From contig CM070558.1 of assembly GCA_036346405.1 (NCBI GenBank), forward strand, positions 1 to 64,000: 64,000 nucleotides of DNA, given 5' to 3'. The notes below the pieces were generated by a model, which was given only the letters and a program-made list of their open reading frames with translations, searched no databases and was not told the DNA's origin. The DNA is from Phyllostachys edulis (Eukaryota > Streptophyta > Magnoliopsida > Poales > Poaceae). Shown here piece after piece: positions 34,735 to 45,808 of this stretch (the first letter of the stretch is position 1; every line of letters starts with the position of its first letter). A program made the position numbers and the translations under genes.

Positions 34735-35583
34735 CTTGTGTTCTCGCTACTGCTCCCGTGCCTCATATTCACGCAGCTTGGGCGGGCAATCACAATTGAG
34801 AAGTTGCTGGAGTGGTAAGAGCAGTATTTTATTCTTGGATTAATTCCTTATATTGACTTCCCTTGGCAACTGTATGTGGTGTCCTGTTGTATCAGTCATG
34901 CCAATATCATGCTTCCCTTCGATTCTTTTTCAGGTGACTTGTTTGTATTGTCGGTCTATGTACATGTCCTTAGGCAATATTGGCCAGTTATGTATGCTGT
35001 ACATGCATTGCTAGGCGATATCAACACTTTCATCGAAGAGCAATATTCACCCAACTGCAGGAACTGTGTAGAAGAAATTCATTGCTATTTTAAGAATTTT
35101 AAAACGATAACTATTATTGAGCGTGCTAGCTGATCCAGCTTCAGCGCTCAATTTATTGCCCAGCCTGATGTACCATTGTGAAGGCCTGTCATGCCAAAAT
35201 TCCTCATGTACTTACGTCCTGCTTCCTTCTTGTAAAATATTTAAAACAATAACTATTGTTGAGCTAGTGCATCCAGTTAAGCTTGGTTTTCTGCCTAACC
35301 TGATGTGCCCTTGTGAAGCTGTCATGCCAAAATTCCCCATATGCTTACATCCGGCATTTCTTCTTGGCTTCTTGATAACACTTTCTGACGGTTATAATAC
35401 TTCCGTGTTTGCAGGTGGTTCGTTCCAGTAAATATTGCTCTGGGCGCAGTAGGAAATATAGGAAACATAGGAAATATACCTCTTGTCCTTATTTCAGCAT
35501 TATGCCGCGACCCATCTAATCCATTCGGTGACTCCAGCAAATGCAATCAAGATGGAAATGCATATATATCATTTGGTCAATGG
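34735..35583 (+). pseudogene. Captured fragment of a PILS (PIN-LIKES) auxin carrier gene
   Basis: Two exons with intact splice sites: 34735-34814 (after a TTTGCAG acceptor, before a GTAAGA donor) and 35415-35583 (after GCAG, before GTATGT). They join in phase at a Trp codon and encode a segment recognisable as plant PILS: FSLLLPCLIF, LGRAITIEKLLEWW, IPLVLISALCRDPSNPFGD and AYISFGQW. PILS proteins are ER-membrane auxin carriers. Between ALGAV and GNIGNI about 33 codons expected in the family are missing without loss of frame. The fragment lacks the N-terminus and all C-terminal membrane helices. It lies within a MULE, so it is a transposon-captured copy and not the resident gene. Confidence 0.8.
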
Positions 35584-35695
35584 GTATGTCAATATGTATT
35601 TTTTTTTCTGGAGTTGGACATGTTCTCGTTCAACTCGGAATAGCGAAAGTTATCAATCCAGGAGGAAAACCCAGTATTCACGGTGGGCATATGAT

Positions 35696-35835
35696 CTGAA
35701 GAATCTTACAAACCATTTGACAAACACAACCACATGTATCTGGCAAACACAACCATTCAATTAGTAGACTGCATCCAGAATCTTACAAAACCATTTGACA
35801 AACACAACCACATGTATCTGACAAACACAACAATT
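35696..35835 (+). repeat. Imperfect tandem duplication, about 76-bp period
   Basis: The phrase CATTTGACAAACACAACCAC followed by ATGTATCTG occurs at about 35713 and 35790. It is non-coding sequence within the MULE. Confidence 0.7.
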
Positions 35836-35848
35836 TCAGTACATTACA

Positions 35849-35930
35849 TTTCTTGAAACCAAAATTACAGCAATAAAATCACTTCTTGAAACCAAAATTA
35901 CAGCAATAAAGTCACTTCTTGAAACCAAAA
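35849..35930 (+). repeat. Three tandem copies of a 33-bp unit
   Basis: TTCTTGAAACCAAAATTACA, then GCAATAAAATCAC, is repeated twice, and a third truncated copy ends in ATGTCAGC. It lies between the PILS fragment and the minus-strand coding fragment in the MULE. Confidence 0.8.
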
Positions 35931-36047
35931 TGTCAGCTGCTAGCTGTTGTAGTGCTATCAAGAGCTTATTGTCCTGAAGAGTGTATTCCACTGCTTGAAT
36001 GGGATGAAATGGAATACACAAGCAAGAACCGAAGACGTAGGTGCTCG

Positions 36048-36245
36048 CTACAACTCGACGGAGACGTAGGTGGCGGAGTAGTCCGGCATGCGGTGCAGGC
36101 TCCGGAGCACGCACTCCACGATCTGCTTGGTGGCGGTGGCGCCCTTGTGGAAGGCCGAGGACTGGTGGCGGGTGGCGATCTGGGCGACGGAGCTGCGCAG
36201 GGCAGCAGTAGGGACTCGGACTGCAGGCGGCGTGGGGCGTGGCAA
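36048..36245 (-). pseudogene. Second captured coding fragment, unidentified, C-terminal exon
   Basis: A 65-codon minus-strand frame ends ATYVSVEL and stops at 36048. The sequence ATKQIVECVLRSLHRMPDYS looks like genuine folded protein, unlike the low-complexity frames elsewhere, and its GC-rich codon use is that of a grass gene. I do not recognise the donor. Its first codons merge into GC-rich sequence next to the MULE terminus, so the true exon start is unclear. It is oriented opposite to the PILS fragment. Confidence 0.5.
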
Positions 36246-36484
36246 TGGGGGCGGCAGGGGCGCGATCTTGGTAAAGCCCTAAGCGCCTGGTCGGGGAGGA
36301 ATGGAGGCCAGACGAAGTGGGACGATTTGCTGCGCAATTCGTTCGCGCAGGGGTTTTTTTGCAAAGTGTGTGAGGTGGGAGGGGAAGGCGATCTCAGACG
36401 TGGATTTCGGAATAGAGGGCTCAGATCGTGTGTGTCCATATGTGCACAGATTGTGCCATGTGCAGGAGATATTCCCCCGGTTTA

Positions 36485-36892
36485 TGTTGGGTTGATCTCG
36501 GCTAACAACTCCAAGATTCAAAGGAACCGTCAACTCCTGGTTTCGGTCCCGTTCACCTGCGTTATAAGAAATAGAGGACTCGGCAGGCCTTCTACCGTGT
36601 GGTTCTAGGCTAACGAAATCCTAACAACCCGATCTATCTTGAGCGCTCAGGTGGGTGAAGACCGAAGGCCGAAGGCCGAAAGCCGACGCCGTCGCAGCAA
36701 CACCGCTGTCCTCGCCCACGCCACCTCTGAAGCCGTCGGCCACCTCTACATCGACAGATCACAAGTCTAATGGCATCTCCAAGTTCGGGTAAGAAGATTA
36801 TCGCTTCCGCTCTAAGGATTATGCTAGGTGTTCATCATTGAGCTAGGGTTAATGTCATCTAGATCATGTTTAGCCTTAGAGTATAACATACA
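36485..36892 (+). repeat. 5' LTR of the copia element
   Basis: 408 bp, TGTTGGG...CATACA. Relative to the 3' LTR it lacks about 32 bases near position 45 of the LTR and has an extra GGCCGAA unit. Point differences are few. Confidence 0.95.
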
Positions 36893-36894
36893 TT

Positions 36895-36906
36895 TGGTAT
36901 CAGAGC
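36895..36906 (+). other. Primer-binding site (initiator tRNA-Met) of the copia element
   Basis: TGGTATCAGAGC lies two bases after the 5' LTR and is the standard plant initiator-methionine primer site. Confidence 0.95.
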
Positions 36907-37752
36907 AGTCCCTAGACTCGTGTTGAACCCAAATTAGTCCCAACCGAGCTTGTTAATGCCCACATTTCTCTCGGTTTAGCACTTAGAAGGAGCGGATTTA
37001 AGATATTTTTTGCAAATCAGAATGAAATTCCGAGGTTTCAAACCCAAATCGGAACCCTAATGAAATCCCGAATCAATCAAACCCAAATCGGCGAATACTT
37101 ATGCGTGCATGCCGCGCGCCATCTCAAGCCGCCGCTCCGCGCTCCCCCACACGCGACGCCACCGTTGTCGCATCCCGCGCCGGCGCCTCATGCCCTGCGC
37201 CGTCGCCGACGGGGCTGTAGCTCGCCACTCCGCTCGGGCGACTCAAGCCACTGCCGCCCGTTTTTTCAGAATGGAGAGGGGGGAGAATGATTAGGGTTAA
37301 GTTTTTTGTGGCCTTTTGTCTTCCTCATGATCCATCCTGAGCCATCCGTTTAGATCCAACGACCATCGGCGTTTCGGGCCTGTTGAGAGCAATTGAATAG
37401 GGTCGATCGGTGGCTGAGTTTTTGGGCCGGCTGAGGGTTTAGAAATGGGCTGGCTGATCAATGTTAATTTTTGTGCTACTGTTTAATTAATGTTTAGATG
37501 CCCAATAACAATGTTTTATGCATAATGTTTTGTCTCTAATTAAAATTGAACCAACGAGATATTTTGATTAGAGATTTTTATATTTTATTTTGGCATTATG
37601 TATGCACATGATTACATTCTGACCAACGTTGTTTATAATCATGTGTCGCCATATTAAATTGTTAAGTTCTTTTTCATTTTCTGCCCAACGGTGATATGGA
37701 TTAGAACTGTAGTTTTGCATGTTGTTAGTCAGACCAACGTAGGGTTAATTAC
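36907..37752 (+). other. Untranslated leader of the copia element
   Basis: Non-coding leader between primer site and gag. It includes a GC-rich block at 37110-37290 and A/T-rich sequence to 37750. The short frames in the GC block show no domain. Confidence 0.6.
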
Positions 37753-38496
37753 ATGCAATACGTCTTTATGTTATTTGATTTTGCAGCAATAAACGCTTCG
37801 AATATTGCCGCCACAATTGACAATATTGAGCAGCTCATGGGAAGCAACTTCCCCGCTTGGAAAGAAAGAATTCATGTTGTCCTTGGAGTTTTGGACCTTG
37901 ACTATGCATTAAGAGTGACTTCTCCCATTCCCCCCACCAGCGGTGAGGATAATTATGATGAGAAAAAGAAAACTTATGATGCTAATGCTGAAAATGGGAG
38001 CGGTCCAACTGCCTGTCACTAATGATCATGAAGACCTCTATCTCGGCTTGGGATCGAGAGCAATCCCGATTCGAAAATGCTAAGAAGTACTTGGCTTCAG
38101 CTTGAGGAGAAATTCAAAGGCTCCACTAAAGTTTATGCCAGTACTTTAATCCAGAGGCTCTTATCCACTAAGTATGACGGGTCCACCAGTATAAGAGAGC
38201 ATATCATGATAATGACCGATATGGCTGAAAAGCTCAAGGGCATGGACATGGATATATCCGATGGTTTCCTAGTCCAGTTTATTATGACTTCTCTTCCTTT
38301 TGAGTACAATGCATTTAAGATAAATTACAATACTCAGAAAGATAAATGGAGCATGAGCGATTTAATCGCCATGTGTGTCCAGGAGGAAGAAGGAATAAGG
38401 ACCCAAAAAAAGATTTTGTGCATCAAGTTGGCGGCCCTAACAAAAGGAAGTTCCAAGGGGACTTCAAATCTAAGAAAAAACTACACTACTCCCTAA
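37753..38496 (+). pseudogene. Copia gag
   Basis: Two frames (37753-38022 and 38077-38496) broken near 38025 together encode a copia gag of the UBN2 type: LMGSNFPAWKERI near the start, then LLSTKYDGSTSIREHI and FIMTSLPFEYNAFKINYN. Gag would form the particle. The zinc-knuckle part after about 38470 is lost to a stop. Confidence 0.85.
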
Positions 38497-38499
38497 TTT

Positions 38500-40194
38500 A
38501 GATAAGTCAGGGCCTAAGGTGCACAATGCACCTAAGCCCCATATTTCTCCCGCTGGAGCACTTAATGGGGATGAATGTCATCAGAAGCGTACCGTGGTAT
38601 TTTCGTAGGATTGTGTCGGTTTTCTGAAGTGGCTCGCAAAAAGGGTAATGATACAATAACGTTCATCGATGAAACTCTTTATGCTGATTTTTCCCTTAAG
38701 TCTTGGTAGATTGACTCAGGTGCAATTGTGCACGTTACCAACTCTTTACAGGGATTCCATACCGCGAGAACACTAAGAAAGGGGGAGTGAAGTCTTAGAG
38801 TCACGGATGGAAAAGGAGCTGAAGTTGAATCAGTTGGATCTGTTTCATTAATTTTAGATAGCGGCTTCATACTTTGTCTTAATAATGTAGTCTATATTCC
38901 TTCCATCAGGAGGAATTTGATTTCGGTTTCTTTATTGGACGATGATGGTTTTAAATGTAGTTTTGGTAACAATAAATGCATTATTACATTTAATTCAAAT
39001 AATGTTGGTCTTGCTTTTAGACGAGACAAGCTCTATATGCTTTCCCTTAATGAATCTCCTGTATCCTTGAATGTGTGTGATGCTAAGCATAAAAAGAATG
39101 ATGAAACTTCTTCAAAAGCTGCGGGCCTTCGCTGCTTAGGCCACATTTAGAGGGGAGAATGGAGCGCCTCATTAAGGAAGAAATTCTCCACCCATTAGAT
39201 TTTCTCGACTCGAGATCATTGCATTGATCGCATTAAAGGAAAATATGTAAAGCAAATAAAGAAGGAGCCACTCATGAGACAGACTATTAGAATTAATTCA
39301 TACTGATATTTGTGGTCCTTTTCCTATGACATCAGTGGATGGTTTTGATTCCTTCATCACATTCACTGATGACTTCTCCCGTTATAGTTATATATTTCCC
39401 ATTAAAGACCGATCTGAGTCACTTGACAAATTCAAGATATTTAAGGTTGAAGTTGAAAATCAGCACAACCTAAGAATTAAAGTAGTAAGATCAAACCGTG
39501 GGGAGAATATTATGGGAGACATGCCTCTTATGGGCAAATTCCTAGCCCTTTCGCTAAGTTCCTTCAGGAAAATGGCATTGTTGCCCAGTATTCTACACCA
39601 GGTGAACCTCAGCAGAATGGGGTAGCTGAGAGACGCAACCGTACACTTATGGATATGGTACGGAGCATGCTTAGCTATTCTAGTTTACAAACTGGTTTGT
39701 GGATGGAAGCACTGAAGGCAGCTGCACATATTCTTAATCGGGTTCCCAGTAAATCAGTGCCTAAGACACCTTATGAATTATTGACTTGAAGGAAACCAAG
39801 TTTGAAATATTTACGAGTGTGGGGTTGTCGTGCTGAAGCTAAGATATTTAATCCACATATTGGGAAATTAGATCCTAAGACAGTAAGTACCCATTTTATT
39901 GGGTACCCTGAAAGATCCAAAGGGTATCGATTTTACTGTCCTGATAGGATAACTAAGTTTGTAGAAACAAGGCATGCTGTGTTCTTAGAGAATTACAAGG
40001 AATTGGAGCCCAGGAAAATAGATCTTGAAGAGAAGCGGGTTTATGTTCCTTCACCGCTTATCCCAGAGACCTTTACTCAGTGCTTGGTGGTTGCACCTCC
40101 AAGATGTGAGAATCTTGTTGTTACACCTTTGTTGAGGACTCTGAAATTCCTAATGTCGCACCTAATGATGAGCCTCAGCAGTCTCCTGCAATAG
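38500..40194 (+). pseudogene. Copia protease and integrase
   Basis: Protease remnant at about 38700, where the IDSGA motif is preceded by a TAG stop. Integrase core at about 39290-39800, with HTDICGPF, TDDFSRYSYIFPI, NGVAERRNRTLMDMVRSMLS and LRVWGC. Frame breaks lie near 39150, 39515 and 39790 (TGA). The DDE residues are partly visible but the enzyme cannot be made as one chain. Confidence 0.85.
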
Positions 40195-40262
40195 CTATTG
40201 AACCTATTAGAAGATCACAGCAGGAGAGAAGATCTGCCATCCCAAATGATTATGTTGTTTAT

Positions 40263-41854
40263 ATGAATGAGGATATTAATGATATAGGGAATGTAGAGGA
40301 TCCCACCTCTTACAAGGAGGCCATGATGAGTGAACATTCTCCCAAGTGGCTTGATACCATGAAGGATGACCTAAAGTCTATGAGCACTAATGATGTATGG
40401 GACTTAGTAGAAATTCCTGACGGAGTCAAAATAGTAGGCTATAAATGGGTCTACAAAACCAAGCATGACTCTAAGGGAAATATCGAAAGGTTCAAAGCAA
40501 GGCTTCTCACAAAGAGAGGGGATTGACTATAATGACACTTTTTCTCCTGTCTCAACTAAAGATTCATTCAGAATTTTTATGGCACTTGTAGCTCATTATG
40601 ATTTAGAGCTACATCAGATGGATGTTAAGACGACATTCCTTAATGGCGACTTGCAAGAAAACTTTTTCATGACTCAACCGGAAGGTTTTATCGTGGAAGG
40701 CAAGGGGCATATGAGATGTCGACTTAAGAAATCAATTTATGGCTTAAAGCAAGCGTCGAGGCAATGGTACCTTAAATTCGATAAGGTCATAAGGAATTTT
40801 GGATTTAAGGAAAATGAAGTTGATAACTGCATATATGTTAAGTTCAAGGAGAGTAAATTCACCATCTTAGTTCTTTATGTAGATGACATCTTATTGGCTA
40901 GCAGTGATAAGGATATGCTGTTTGAGACCAATAGATTTCTTTCATCTAATTTTAATATGAAGGATCTTGGTGATGCCTCTTACGTTCTTGGCATTGAGAT
41001 TCACCGAGATAGGTCCAAAGGAGTATTAGGTTTATCTCAGAAGGCATATATTGACAGAGTACTAAAGAGATATAATATGCATAAGTGCTCTGGCTCGCCT
41101 GCTCCTATTGTTAAGGGCGATAAGTTTGGGACATTTCAATGTCCAAGGAACCAATATGAAATTGATCAAATAAAGTCGGTTCCTTATGCTTCAGTTGTCA
41201 GAAGCATTATGTATGCTCAAGTATGCACGCACCCTGATTTATCTTTTGTAACCGGGATGCTTGGTAGATATCAGTCAAATCCAGGACCGGACCACTAGAA
41301 GGCCGTTAAGAAAGTCTTGCGTTATATGCAAGCTACTAAACATTTCGTACTCACATATAAGAATTCTGATAACCTTGAAGTTGTTGGTTATTCAGATTCA
41401 GATTTTGCGGGATGTGTTGATACTAAGAAATCCACGTCAGGTTATATCTTCACACGCTGAGGGAGCTATCTCGTGGAAAAGCTCAAAATAAACTCTTACG
41501 GCATCTTCAACTATGCAAGTTGAGTTTGTGGCATGTTATGAGGCTACCGGGCAGGCTGTATGGCTTAAGAACTTTATCCCGAGACTTAAAGTGGTAAACA
41601 GCATCTCTAAACCACTCACCTTATACTGTGATAACGAACTTGCAGTCTTTTATGCGAGTAACAACAAGTCAAGTGGTGCTGCCAAACACATTGATATTAA
41701 GTATCATGTTGTGAAATACATAATCCAAGATCAAACCATTGGTATCAAGCATATTAGTACTAAGTCAATGCTTGCGGATCCACTTACTAAAGGCTTACCA
41801 CCCAATATCTTTCGTGATCATGTTGCCGGCATAGGTTTATTGGAAAGCCTCTGA
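40263..41854 (+). pseudogene. Copia reverse transcriptase and RNase H
   Basis: RT begins at SYKEAM/WLDTMKDDL (40263-40526) and loses frame at about 40500, where a dozen bases are apparently missing between NIERFKAR and GFSQREG. It continues as a 277-codon frame (40465-41298) with QMDVKTTFLNGDL, YGLKQASRQW, YVDDILLAS (catalytic) and SYVLGIEI. RNase H follows after a break at 41300-41510, with YCDNELAVF, HIDIKYH and MLADPLTKGLPP. The RT catalytic motif is intact but the chain is not. Confidence 0.9.
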
Positions 41855-42032
41855 TTCTGGATAAAAGGACCTTAAAGCAAACCAACTCCCATCAAGTATA
41901 ATGAATATCCATTTCAAGATGAGATAGTACACTATAGGTACTGGAGTTGTATGGCACTTCATTGGCCATACGATGCATTACTTTGGTATGCTGTTTTATT
42001 GAGAATGGGCTTATGATGTTAGCCTTACGATC

Positions 42033-42043
42033 AAAGGGGAGAA
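42033..42043 (+). other. Polypurine tract of the copia element
   Basis: AAAGGGGAGAA immediately precedes the 3' LTR. Confidence 0.9.
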
Positions 42044-42479
42044 TGTTGGGTTGATCTCGGTTAACAACCCCGAGATTCAAGGGGGCCACACCCTACTCGC
42101 GCCCTGATCGGGGGCGCAACCGTCAACTCCTGGTTTCGGTCCCGTTCACCTGTGCTATAAGAAATAGAGGACTCGGCAGGCCTTCTACCGTGTGGTTCTA
42201 GGCTAACGAAATCCTAACAACCCGATCTATCTCGAGCGCTCAGGTGGGTGAAGACCGAAGGCCGAAAGCCGACGTTGTCGCAGCAACACCGCCATCCTCG
42301 CCCACGCCACCTCTGAAGCCGCCAGCCACCTCTACATCGACGGATCTGCAAGTCTAATGGCATCTCCAAGTTCGGGTAAGAAGATTATCGCTTTCGCTCT
42401 AAGGATTATGCTTTGTGTTCATCATTGAGCTAGGGTTAATGTCATCTAGATCATGTTTAGCCTTAGATTATAACCTACA
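42044..42479 (+). repeat. 3' LTR of the copia element
   Basis: 436 bp, TGTTGGG...CCTACA, followed by the GTTTA duplication. It carries a GC-rich segment (about 42087-42118) absent from the 5' LTR. Confidence 0.95.
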
Positions 42480-43284
42480 GTTTATTCGGTATAAATAATA
42501 ATTTGGTTTTCCAACACTAACAACCGAAATTACCTCAAGAAAAAATACCGAACCTGATAAGCCGAAATAATTTAGTTCGGTATTTCAGTTTATACCATAA
42601 TACTTGCTACCACTCCATTTGTACATCATGCAACAAGCAACAAAACAATTGTTGTTATGAATTATGATCAGCTGACAACAATCCAAAACATGGAAGTGAT
42701 TGAACCGAGACCGAGAGGCAATCCTCACCTAGCTTGGCGCAACGCAGCTTGAACCTAGGGTTTAGGGTCTTGCGGTCGTGGGTGGCGCCCTCGCGATGGT
42801 GGGTTGCTGGCTGTCGGCTAGGAGTAGTCTTCATTGAGTTGCCGCGTCATGCCATTGTGGGGACGAACTGGAGAATCGGGGAATGCGGGGGCTAGGGTTA
42901 GGACCAATGGAGTATGGTTGGCCGGGATAGGTGAACGAATTGGGCACTAGGCATTGGTAGGGTGAACCAGTGACTCGGTGAGACAGTGGGTCTTGACCAA
43001 GTGAGGGAAGACTATTGAGGGTTACTAACATTTTGGTATTTTCGGCTAACTCAGATTCTAAGACCTAGAAACAACACCGTACACCGAATAGCACACAAAT
43101 TCGTACCGCACCGAAAACTAAAGAAACTACAAATTTTGGTTTTTTCGGTTCGGTATTTCGGTTTCGGTATAAATATGCCCACTCCTAACGACCACCCACA
43201 CGCGCACGAGTGAGCCCTAAGCACATGACTAGAAATACGGGAACCGAGGATAAATCTGTGATCTCACAAAGTTACTACTACGAC

Positions 43285-43754
43285 CAAGGTTATCATAATC
43301 GTAATCTTGAATCAGATCGGAGGTTGTTCAGCTGGATCGACGTAGAATCTAAGATCCTATCTGATTCTATCAAAGAAACATTTTTAAAAATCTACGTTGT
43401 ATTTTAACACTTCTACATTTTTAAAACTATACTTTTAGAACTTTTGTTTACCAAAATGTAGTACAAAGGAAAGATCAATTGTTATTTATGCAAATTATAA
43501 TGGATATAAAGAAATAAAAAGTAAAATTTTACAATGAAAGGGACGTATACAAATAATTATTTATAATAAATCACCAGAATCGGGTAGGATTATAAGAATT
43601 TTTTTTAGCACGGTTCTACAATTTTTTCGTTAGAATCGTAATAATAATAAGATCCTACCAAATTAAGACTCTACCATAGGATCAGATTGATCCAGTTAAT
43701 CTGGGTTATAGAAACGTAGGATCGTATGACTGAATCAAGATTCTAACAACCTTG
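43285..43754. mobile_element. MITE-like hAT-type element, 470 bp
   Basis: The left end CAAGGTTATCATAATCGTAA and the right end, read on the minus strand as CAAGGTTGTTAGAATCTTGA, form imperfect inverted repeats that share ATTCAG further in. Flanks ACTACGAC (43277-43284) and ACTAAGAC (43755-43762) match at 7 of 8 bases. The element is A/T-rich and non-coding. Confidence 0.65.
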
Positions 43755-43762
43755 ACTAAGAC

Positions 43763-44606
43763 GCACTCACGTATGCATAAAAATAGGTATAATAATTTAA
43801 ATCCTAATAGGTGGAATCTACACTTATGACTCCGTGGTCTCACCCGGATGGAGGTGGTTCCCGTTTGTATCCACACTTTACGCCTTGCTCTAAATTTTTG
43901 TGGCACAAATGGCTCGGCACAAGTGTATCCATACGGAGTACGAAGAGAGTATGTAAGCCTGGTAATTTCCTCCTAGTTTTGAGACTGAGAGAAGCGGAGG
44001 GAGAGAGAGAGAGATCCGGGGATAAGCAGCCAAGGCATTCAGTGTCTGGCAAGAGGAAGGCCACACCGCCACACCCACACATATTCCCTTTTCTTTTCAG
44101 AGTTGCGTTGAGTTGCTTAAACTGTGACTCGGACGACGGCTACGTTCCCTCCCAATCCTCTGGACCTCGACGGCAACATCTCCATCTATGGATGGTTCAA
44201 CGGGGCAGTATTTAAGAAAGTATGGTATACATGGATGGACTGTGCTTGGCTCAGGTGCCTCCAACAAGTTAAAGTTGAAGGCCAAGAAAAAACACAATCG
44301 GTGAATAGTGAATACACAGGCGCATACTACAAGACAAGACAAGATGCAAGATGACACATGACACAAGCCCCTAACAGATTGCTCACTTCCATGCACTCTC
44401 TATATACAAAAATAGTATCCTATCGTCAGTTCAACTAGCGATCGGTAGCTGTCGTCAGTTCAACTGGCGACATGATCCCATGTATAAAAACCCCGCAAAA
44501 TTACTCCAAATCTCATTTTAATTTCGAAAAAAAAACAGAAGAGAGGAGGAGAGGAAGAGAAGAAAGGTAGCGAAGCTCTGCTAGTTCGTTGCAGAGGAGA
44601 GAGATT
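43763..44606. other. No gene recognised
   Basis: Contains a GA microsatellite at about 44001-44015 and short open frames without known domains. Two palindromic words, at 44422-44442 and 44451-44471 (GTCGTCAGTTCAACTGGCGA and a variant), are separated by 8 bp. Possibly old transposon sequence. Confidence 0.4.
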
Positions 44607-45808
44607 TGTCGGTGTTTTAAAACCAAACTTACGTAAAGATTATTTGATTCGGGGGTTCCCCTAGGCTCAAAATCACGCAGAGAAGGAGACACGAAGATTT
44701 TTATACAGGTTCGGGCCTTCTTCTGAGAGAATAACAATCCTACTCCTGTGTATGTATTGAGTATGATGGATTACAGTATCAAGAGAAAGACTAGAATGAT
44801 GCGCTTTGTGCTCTTGATTTTCCTCTCTCGATCCTTCTGGTAATTCTGCCTTTTATAGTACTCGGAGTGTACTGCTGTTCTTCTAGTCCAAAGGGCGCCT
44901 TAATGTTCCAAATTATGGAGCCGTTACTAGATATTATTGTGGGAGTAATAACATTCCCACGTTGCGAGGTAGTTATCACCATGATAGGGACCTAAATCGT
45001 GCCATTATTCTAGAGAATAACATCATAGTTTACTGCCCATATCTTTAAATATGGTGCAGAGGATTCCCTGGTCGATTAGGCCCGCATGTCTGTAAGCCAC
45101 ATCGACTAGAGACTGGTCATAGAAGAGCTTACAACCAGGGGGATGGTCGTAGAGTAGTTTATGACCATAAACTGATCGTAGAAGAGCTTACGATCAAGAT
45201 ATAGTCGTAGAAAAACTTACGACTATGGGGTAGTCGTAGAAGGACTTACGACTATGGGGTGGTTATAGAAGAACTTACGACCTCTAGCTTCTCCCTTATG
45301 AATATTAAGGGGTATACTTAAGAACCATATGACGTCATTATTATCCATAATATGAATTATAGATAAATAATTAAATGAGGATTATTATATCCTCGTCATC
45401 TAGCCCCCTAGCTTCAAGTGAAAATAACTTACTTGGGAAAGGAGCAGTAAATGATCTTACGACCAATAGATGTCGTAGAGAGGTGGTCGAAGGAAAAACT
45501 CTTCGACTGGTGTTTCATTTGACCAGAAATTGACTTAGTTAAGAAGGTTGTAGAGGGACTTACGACTTACAAGGTGGTCGTAGGAGATCTTACGATCACA
45601 TAGTAGTTGTAGTACTGTAGTCAGAAGCAAATTCTTTCCGACTGTTGTTACTTTTGACCAGAAGTAGACTTGGTCAAGAAGGTAATTTCGCTTGAGGTGT
45701 GAAGACAGGCTCGGTTTTCTCGAGCAGACAAATTTAAGAATCTGAATCTACTCTCACAGACTTGTCTGTTGGAGCAGTTCCCGAAGCGGTGGCAACCGTT
45801 GGGTTGTT
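44607..45808 (+). mobile_element. Probable LTR and leader of a retroelement (3' boundary unknown)
   Basis: It starts TGTCGGTGTTTTAAAACC and shows typical grass-LTR words (GGGGGTTCCCCTAGGCTC, ATACAGGTTCGGGCC). It runs into arrays of palindromic units and then into the gypsy-type coding region at 45809. I could not fix the LTR end, primer site or target duplication. Confidence 0.45.
45111..45285 (+). repeat. Palindromic-unit array 1, six units of about 28 bp
   Basis: Each unit is an inverted repeat with arms GTCGTA and TACGAC around a GAAGAACT-like core, followed by a short linker such as TATGGG. Degenerate units continue at about 45547-45620. Arms vary together in several units (GATCGTA with TACGATC), as if base pairing is kept. 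Confidence 0.85.

Larger units (their letters stand above)
33422..36478. mobile_element. Pack-MULE-like element carrying host gene fragments
   Basis: Inverted termini: the left end reads GGGGGAATATCTCCTGCACA, and the right end (36478 leftwards, minus strand) begins with the same bases, then GGCACA versus GCACTC. Similarity continues through TGTGCACATATG over about 60 bp. Flanks GGTTTATGT (33413-33421) and, with the copia element removed, GGTTTATTC match at 7 of 9 positions. Inside are a GC-rich 5' block, two exons of a PILS gene and a second coding fragment on the minus strand. No transposase is seen. The cargo plus long TIRs is the Pack-MULE pattern. Confidence 0.7.
36485..42479 (+). mobile_element. 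Ty1/copia LTR retrotransposon, decayed, TSD GTTTA
   Basis: A 6.0-kb element flanked by GTTTA at 36480-36484 and 42480-42484. LTRs lie at 36485-36892 and 42044-42479, with a perfect initiator-methionine primer-binding site and a polypurine tract. Integrase precedes reverse transcriptase, which defines Ty1/copia. Stops and frameshifts occur in gag, protease, integrase, RT and RNase H, so it is dead. It is inserted in the right target duplication of the Pack-MULE. Confidence 0.95.
33381..43187. mobile_element. hAT-like element, split by two nested insertions
   Basis: The left end TAGGGTGGATATTCGGG (33381) pairs with the inverted right end TAGGAGTGGGCATATTTAT (ending 43187). Flanking 8-mers ACCACCAC (33373-33380) and ACGACCAC (43188-43195) differ at one base, as expected for an aged 8-bp hAT duplication. 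Without the inserts the element would be about 0.75 kb (33381-33421 plus 42485-43187) and non-autonomous. TTCGGTAT/ATACCGAA words recur throughout its right part. No transposase was seen. Confidence 0.6.

Noticed and set aside
43811..44354. Possible short gene with TATA-like and GA-rich leader
   Set aside because: No conserved protein, no splice pattern and no stop-free frame beyond 134 codons; left as unassigned.
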